Both the position numbers and the translations under genes were made by a program. From contig JASGCW010000020.1 in the NCBI GenBank assembly GCA_030053945.1, positions 1 to 54,567 on the forward strand: a stretch of DNA of 54,567 nucleotides, in the 5' to 3' direction. The notes beneath the pieces are model-generated. The model made no database searches, had not been told where the DNA came from, and was given only the letters and a program-made list of their open reading frames with translations. Source of the stretch: Limnohabitans sp. (GTDB lineage Bacteria; Bacteroidota; Bacteroidia; Flavobacteriales; Flavobacteriaceae). This document shows positions 52,869 to 54,567 of the stretch, one piece after another. Within the stretch, counting starts at the first letter, position 1. Every line of letters begins with the position of its first letter.

Positions 52869-53036
52869 TTAATTTTCTAGGGTTTCTCTACTTGCTCTTT
52901 TTTGCTTATATTGATCCCATAAATAACCTCCTACCCAGTAGAATACGAAGTTTACAAGGAAAATCATTAACCAAAACCCCATTGTTAAAATGGTTAAGAA
53001 GATTAAGAAACCTAAATACTGTTGAAATTCAAACAT
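52869..53036 (-). CDS. 55-residue membrane protein of unknown function
   Basis: The ATG at 53036 opens MFEFQQYLGFLIFLTILTMG, and the stop is at 52869-52871. Residues ~8-36 form one long hydrophobic segment, or two short ones (LGFLIFLTILTMGF and WLMIFLVNFVFYW), followed by GGYLWDQYKQKRASRETLEN, a basic then acidic tail. Coding is supported by an exact promoter box 28 bases upstream, by a terminator just past the stop and by the aromatic-rich membrane composition. It is a typical small Flavobacteriaceae membrane protein with no known role. An ORF on the other strand over the same bases is a shadow. Confidence 0.72.
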   Translation of the reverse strand: MFEFQQYLGFLIFLTILTMGFWLMIFLVNFVFYWVGGYLWDQYKQKRASRETLEN

Positions 53037-53063
53037 ATTTTCCGGAATTATTTGTATACCCTA

Positions 53064-53071
53064 CAAATGTA
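53064..53071 (-). promoter_or_regulatory. Promoter -7 box of the 55-residue protein gene
   Basis: The minus strand reads TACATTTG, an exact TAnnTTTG match, 28 bases before the ATG at 53036. Confidence 0.5.
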
Positions 53072-53121
53072 AAATGATTTTTTGGGTTAATCAATAAATA
53101 ACATAATTAATTTTTAACTTT

Positions 53122-54195
53122 TTAATACCATTTCTTCCATTTGAAGTATATAATCATAAATATAAGCATGAAAACCATTGCGCCTAAAATTATAAAATAA
53201 CCATATTTCCAGTGCAATTCTGGCATATTATCAAAATTCATCCCATAGACCCCAACGATAAAAGTCAAAGGCATAAAAAACACCGAAACCACCGTGAGGG
53301 TTTTCATAACTTCGTTCATTTTATGACTTTGGGAAGAGAAAAAATAATCGGATGCACTATGAAGGGCGGCTAAATCATACTCTATTTGTTCGAGTAATTC
53401 TAAACATTTTTGATGTAATCTATCAAAAAAACTATAATTTTCTTTTTCAATAGCATTAAAGACATTATCATCTTTCATACTTTTAATAGAATATAATGAA
53501 TCACGAAGAGGGATAATTCCTCTTTTCAAAAAATTAAAATTATCTCGATGTTTTTCTATTTGCTCTAAAACTGAAAGATTAGTACTGGTTTTAGCTAAAT
53601 TTATTATTTTCTCTACCTTATCCTCTTCATTTTCGATCGTGATATAAAAATTCTCCATAATGGCATCAAGCAAAAGATAAAGTAAATAATCTGTCTTTTT
53701 CTCTCTTACTATTCCTGAATGAGTTCTTAATCGTTCTCTCAAATGAGCAAAAAAGTCGCTCTTTTTTTCCTGAAAAGAGGTTACAATTCCATTTTTTAAT
53801 AAAAAACTAATTTGTTCAACATTAATTTCATCAGAATTAGGTGAAGCTGGCAAGATAGATTTAACGTTAAAGAAAAGCACATCATGATATTCATCTAATT
53901 TAGTCCTCTTAGTAGTATTTAGAATATCTCCTAACATAAAATTATCTACATTCAAAAAATCACCAACTTCTTTGATAGTCGAAATTTCATTAAGCCCATG
54001 TATATTTAACCAATTTTGTTTTGTAAAATCTACATTTTGTGATAGTTGTAAAAAAGTCAACGATTCACATTCTGTCAGATCATTATTATCGTAAACAAAA
54101 AGTTGCATCTCGGTTTTAACATCTTTATATATACCAGTATATTCTAAAAATGTAGGCACGACCTTCTTCCCTTTTTTGTATTTTATTTTTCTCAC
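53122..54195 (-). CDS. corA: Magnesium/cobalt transporter CorA
   Basis: 357 residues from a GTG start (MRKIKYKKGKK); the next in-frame ATG is at residue 31 and would remove the beginning of the N-terminal domain. The soluble N-terminal funnel domain covers ~1-290, with a long coiled helix (DYLLYLLLDAIMENFYITIENEEDKVEKI). Two C-terminal helices follow; the first carries the selectivity motif YGMN (VGVYGMNFDNMPEL). The pentameric channel imports Mg2+ and sometimes Co2+ and Ni2+. A Lys/Trp-rich end (YFKWKKWY) stays in the cytoplasm. Terminator not obvious between it and the 55-residue gene. Confidence 0.95.
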   Translation of the reverse strand: MRKIKYKKGKKVVPTFLEYTGIYKDVKTEMQLFVYDNNDLTECESLTFLQLSQNVDFTKQNWLNIHGLNEISTIKEVGDFLNVDNFMLGDILNTTKRTKLDEYHDVLFFNVKSILPASPNSDEINVEQISFLLKNGIVTSFQEKKSDFFAHLRERLRTHSGIVREKKTDYLLYLLLDAIMENFYITIENEEDKVEKIINLAKTSTNLSVLEQIEKHRDNFNFLKRGIIPLRDSLYSIKSMKDDNVFNAIEKENYSFFDRLHQKCLELLEQIEYDLAALHSASDYFFSSQSHKMNEVMKTLTVVSVFFMPLTFIVGVYGMNFDNMPELHWKYGYFIILGAMVFMLIFMIIYFKWKKWY

Positions 54196-54296
54196 TAGAT
54201 TCGTATTGTGAAAGTAATATTACAAAAAATATCTTATCTAATTGTTAGATTATTATGCAGAGCATTCGCTTTTAAAAATATTTGAAGAAATAACCA

Positions 54297-54316
54297 CTCC
54301 CGATAGCTATCGGGAG
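54297..54316. repeat. Perfect 20-bp palindrome
   Basis: CTCCCGATAG followed by its reverse complement. It shares its CCCGA...TCGGG arms and the following GCACA with the sucC leader palindrome at 31102-31120. Confidence 0.8.
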
Positions 54317-54463
54317 CACAGATTTTATATTCTGTTTTTTTAGAAAATTAATTGTAAAATTATCCGCTTTGCGGAAATAAATATTAAAATTTATATTTTA
54401 TCAATTTATTTTTATCTGTGTATCTGTGGCATTTTTTTAAACGCGAATGCCGTGATTATTATG

Positions 54464-54512
54464 GGTGATGGTGCTTCGACACTTCGAGAGCCTCAGTGTC
54501 CGTTCAGCAACC
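54464..54512. repeat. Second copy of the dispersed intergenic repeat
   Basis: It begins GGTGATGGTGCTTCGAC (one mismatch to 16137-16153), then has CTCAGT and CAGCAACC, and leads into GATGGAAGATGG as the first copy leads into GGAAGATGG. Confidence 0.7.
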
Positions 54513-54567
54513 GATGGAAGATGGAAGATGGAAGATGGAAGATGGAAGATGGAAGATGGAAGATGGA
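54513..54567. repeat. GATGGAA tandem repeat
   Basis: Seven perfect copies of the 7-mer GATGGAA plus six bases of an eighth, continuing beyond the window edge. The true copy number is therefore unknown. Confidence 0.95.

Larger units (their letters stand above)
54196..54567. other. 372-base repeat-rich non-coding end of the window
   Basis: No ORF is credible here. In order: the upstream region of corA; a perfect 20-bp palindrome at 54297-54316; a short hairpin TCCGC-TTT-GCGGA (54363-54375); an ATCTGTGT/ATCTGTGG degenerate direct repeat (about 54415-54430), of a kind common between Bacteroidota genes; a dispersed repeat block (54464-54512) shared with 16137-16175; and a (GATGGAA)n tandem repeat running off the edge. 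Confidence 0.75.

Noticed and set aside
52892..53077. Plus-strand ORF of 61 codons over the small membrane protein gene
   Set aside because: The opposite strand has an exact promoter box, a terminator and a membrane-protein composition; this ORF has none.
54513..54567. GATGGAA array considered as a CRISPR or VNTR coding repeat
   Set aside because: The unit is 7 bases with no spacers and no reading frame, so it is a simple tandem repeat.
1..54567. Type IX secretion C-terminal signals on the exported proteins
   Set aside because: None of the secreted proteins ends with the ~70-residue sorting domain; the two peptidases and unknown proteins end in ordinary helices or strands.
1..54567. tRNA, rRNA, integrase, transposase, prophage or defence genes
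   Set aside because: Looked for in the intergenic regions and the protein set; no cloverleaf-like sequence, CCA end, recombinase or toxin-antitoxin pair was recognisable. A covariance-model scan would be needed to exclude small RNAs.

Overview
The window looks like a chromosomal segment of a Flavobacteriaceae bacterium (Bacteroidota), most likely Flavobacterium or a close relative. The evidence is the strongly AT-rich sequence, the recurring Bacteroidota promoter box TAnnTTTG ahead of many genes, the weakness of Shine-Dalgarno sites, and the family content: two PF14905-type outer-membrane receptors, a DUF1800/DUF1501 pair, TIGR03643, DUF4294, many lipoproteins with short lipoboxes, and tetratricopeptide/PAS hybrid histidine kinases. 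No tRNA, rRNA, CRISPR array, prophage, transposase or recognised defence locus was found.

Layout. 1-5.3 kb: DUF4294 protein, M42 aminopeptidase, DUF1801 and SRPBCC proteins, an ABC ATPase without a permease, and an OmpA-like/lipocalin-like lipoprotein operon. 5.4-14.7 kb: HtpG, a secreted DUF2314 protein, a TPR hybrid histidine kinase carrying a perfect in-frame 327-bp tandem duplication, a PF14905 receptor, and a secreted protein with an acidic N-terminal half and a very basic C-terminal half. 14.7-22.6 kb: DUF1800/DUF1501 pair, a divergent pair of unknown envelope genes, EamA transporter, AqpZ, AlkB and a sterol-desaturase-family protein. 22.7-25.7 kb: TIGR03643, M61 peptidase and DUF4369 lipoprotein. 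25.9-29.6 kb: a run of small envelope proteins of unknown function, one interrupted by a one-base frameshift in a poly-A tract. 29.9-33.4 kb: sucC, lysA and a YpfJ-type metallopeptidase. 33.6-39.5 kb: a 1332-residue PAS/GAF hybrid kinase, a glycosyltransferase and MiaE. 39.6-47.8 kb: TIGR00266 protein, two DoxX paralogues, M1 peptidase, acyl-CoA carboxylase beta subunit, and a DUF47/PiT phosphate-uptake operon. 47.8-54.2 kb: MenE, CPBP protease, ArsC-family protein, a second PF14905 receptor, a 55-residue membrane protein and CorA. The last 370 bases are repeat-rich and non-coding.

Most of the window is ordinary core-genome content: central metabolism (sucC), lysine and cell-wall precursor synthesis (lysA), menaquinone synthesis (menE), tRNA modification (miaE), phosphate, magnesium and water transport, and envelope maintenance. 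Genes are mostly in units of one or two, separated by intrinsic terminators, several of them bidirectional between convergent genes.

No complete undescribed system can be demonstrated. The strongest signals for a second look are the kinase duplication, whose breakpoints lie on a 10-bp repeat encoding the Asn-Ala-Ile of both the H-box and the N-box; the homopolymer frameshift in a lipoprotein gene inside the unknown-envelope cluster; an 11-bp-period direct repeat at the phosphate-transport promoter; and related palindromes and dispersed repeats in intergenic DNA.
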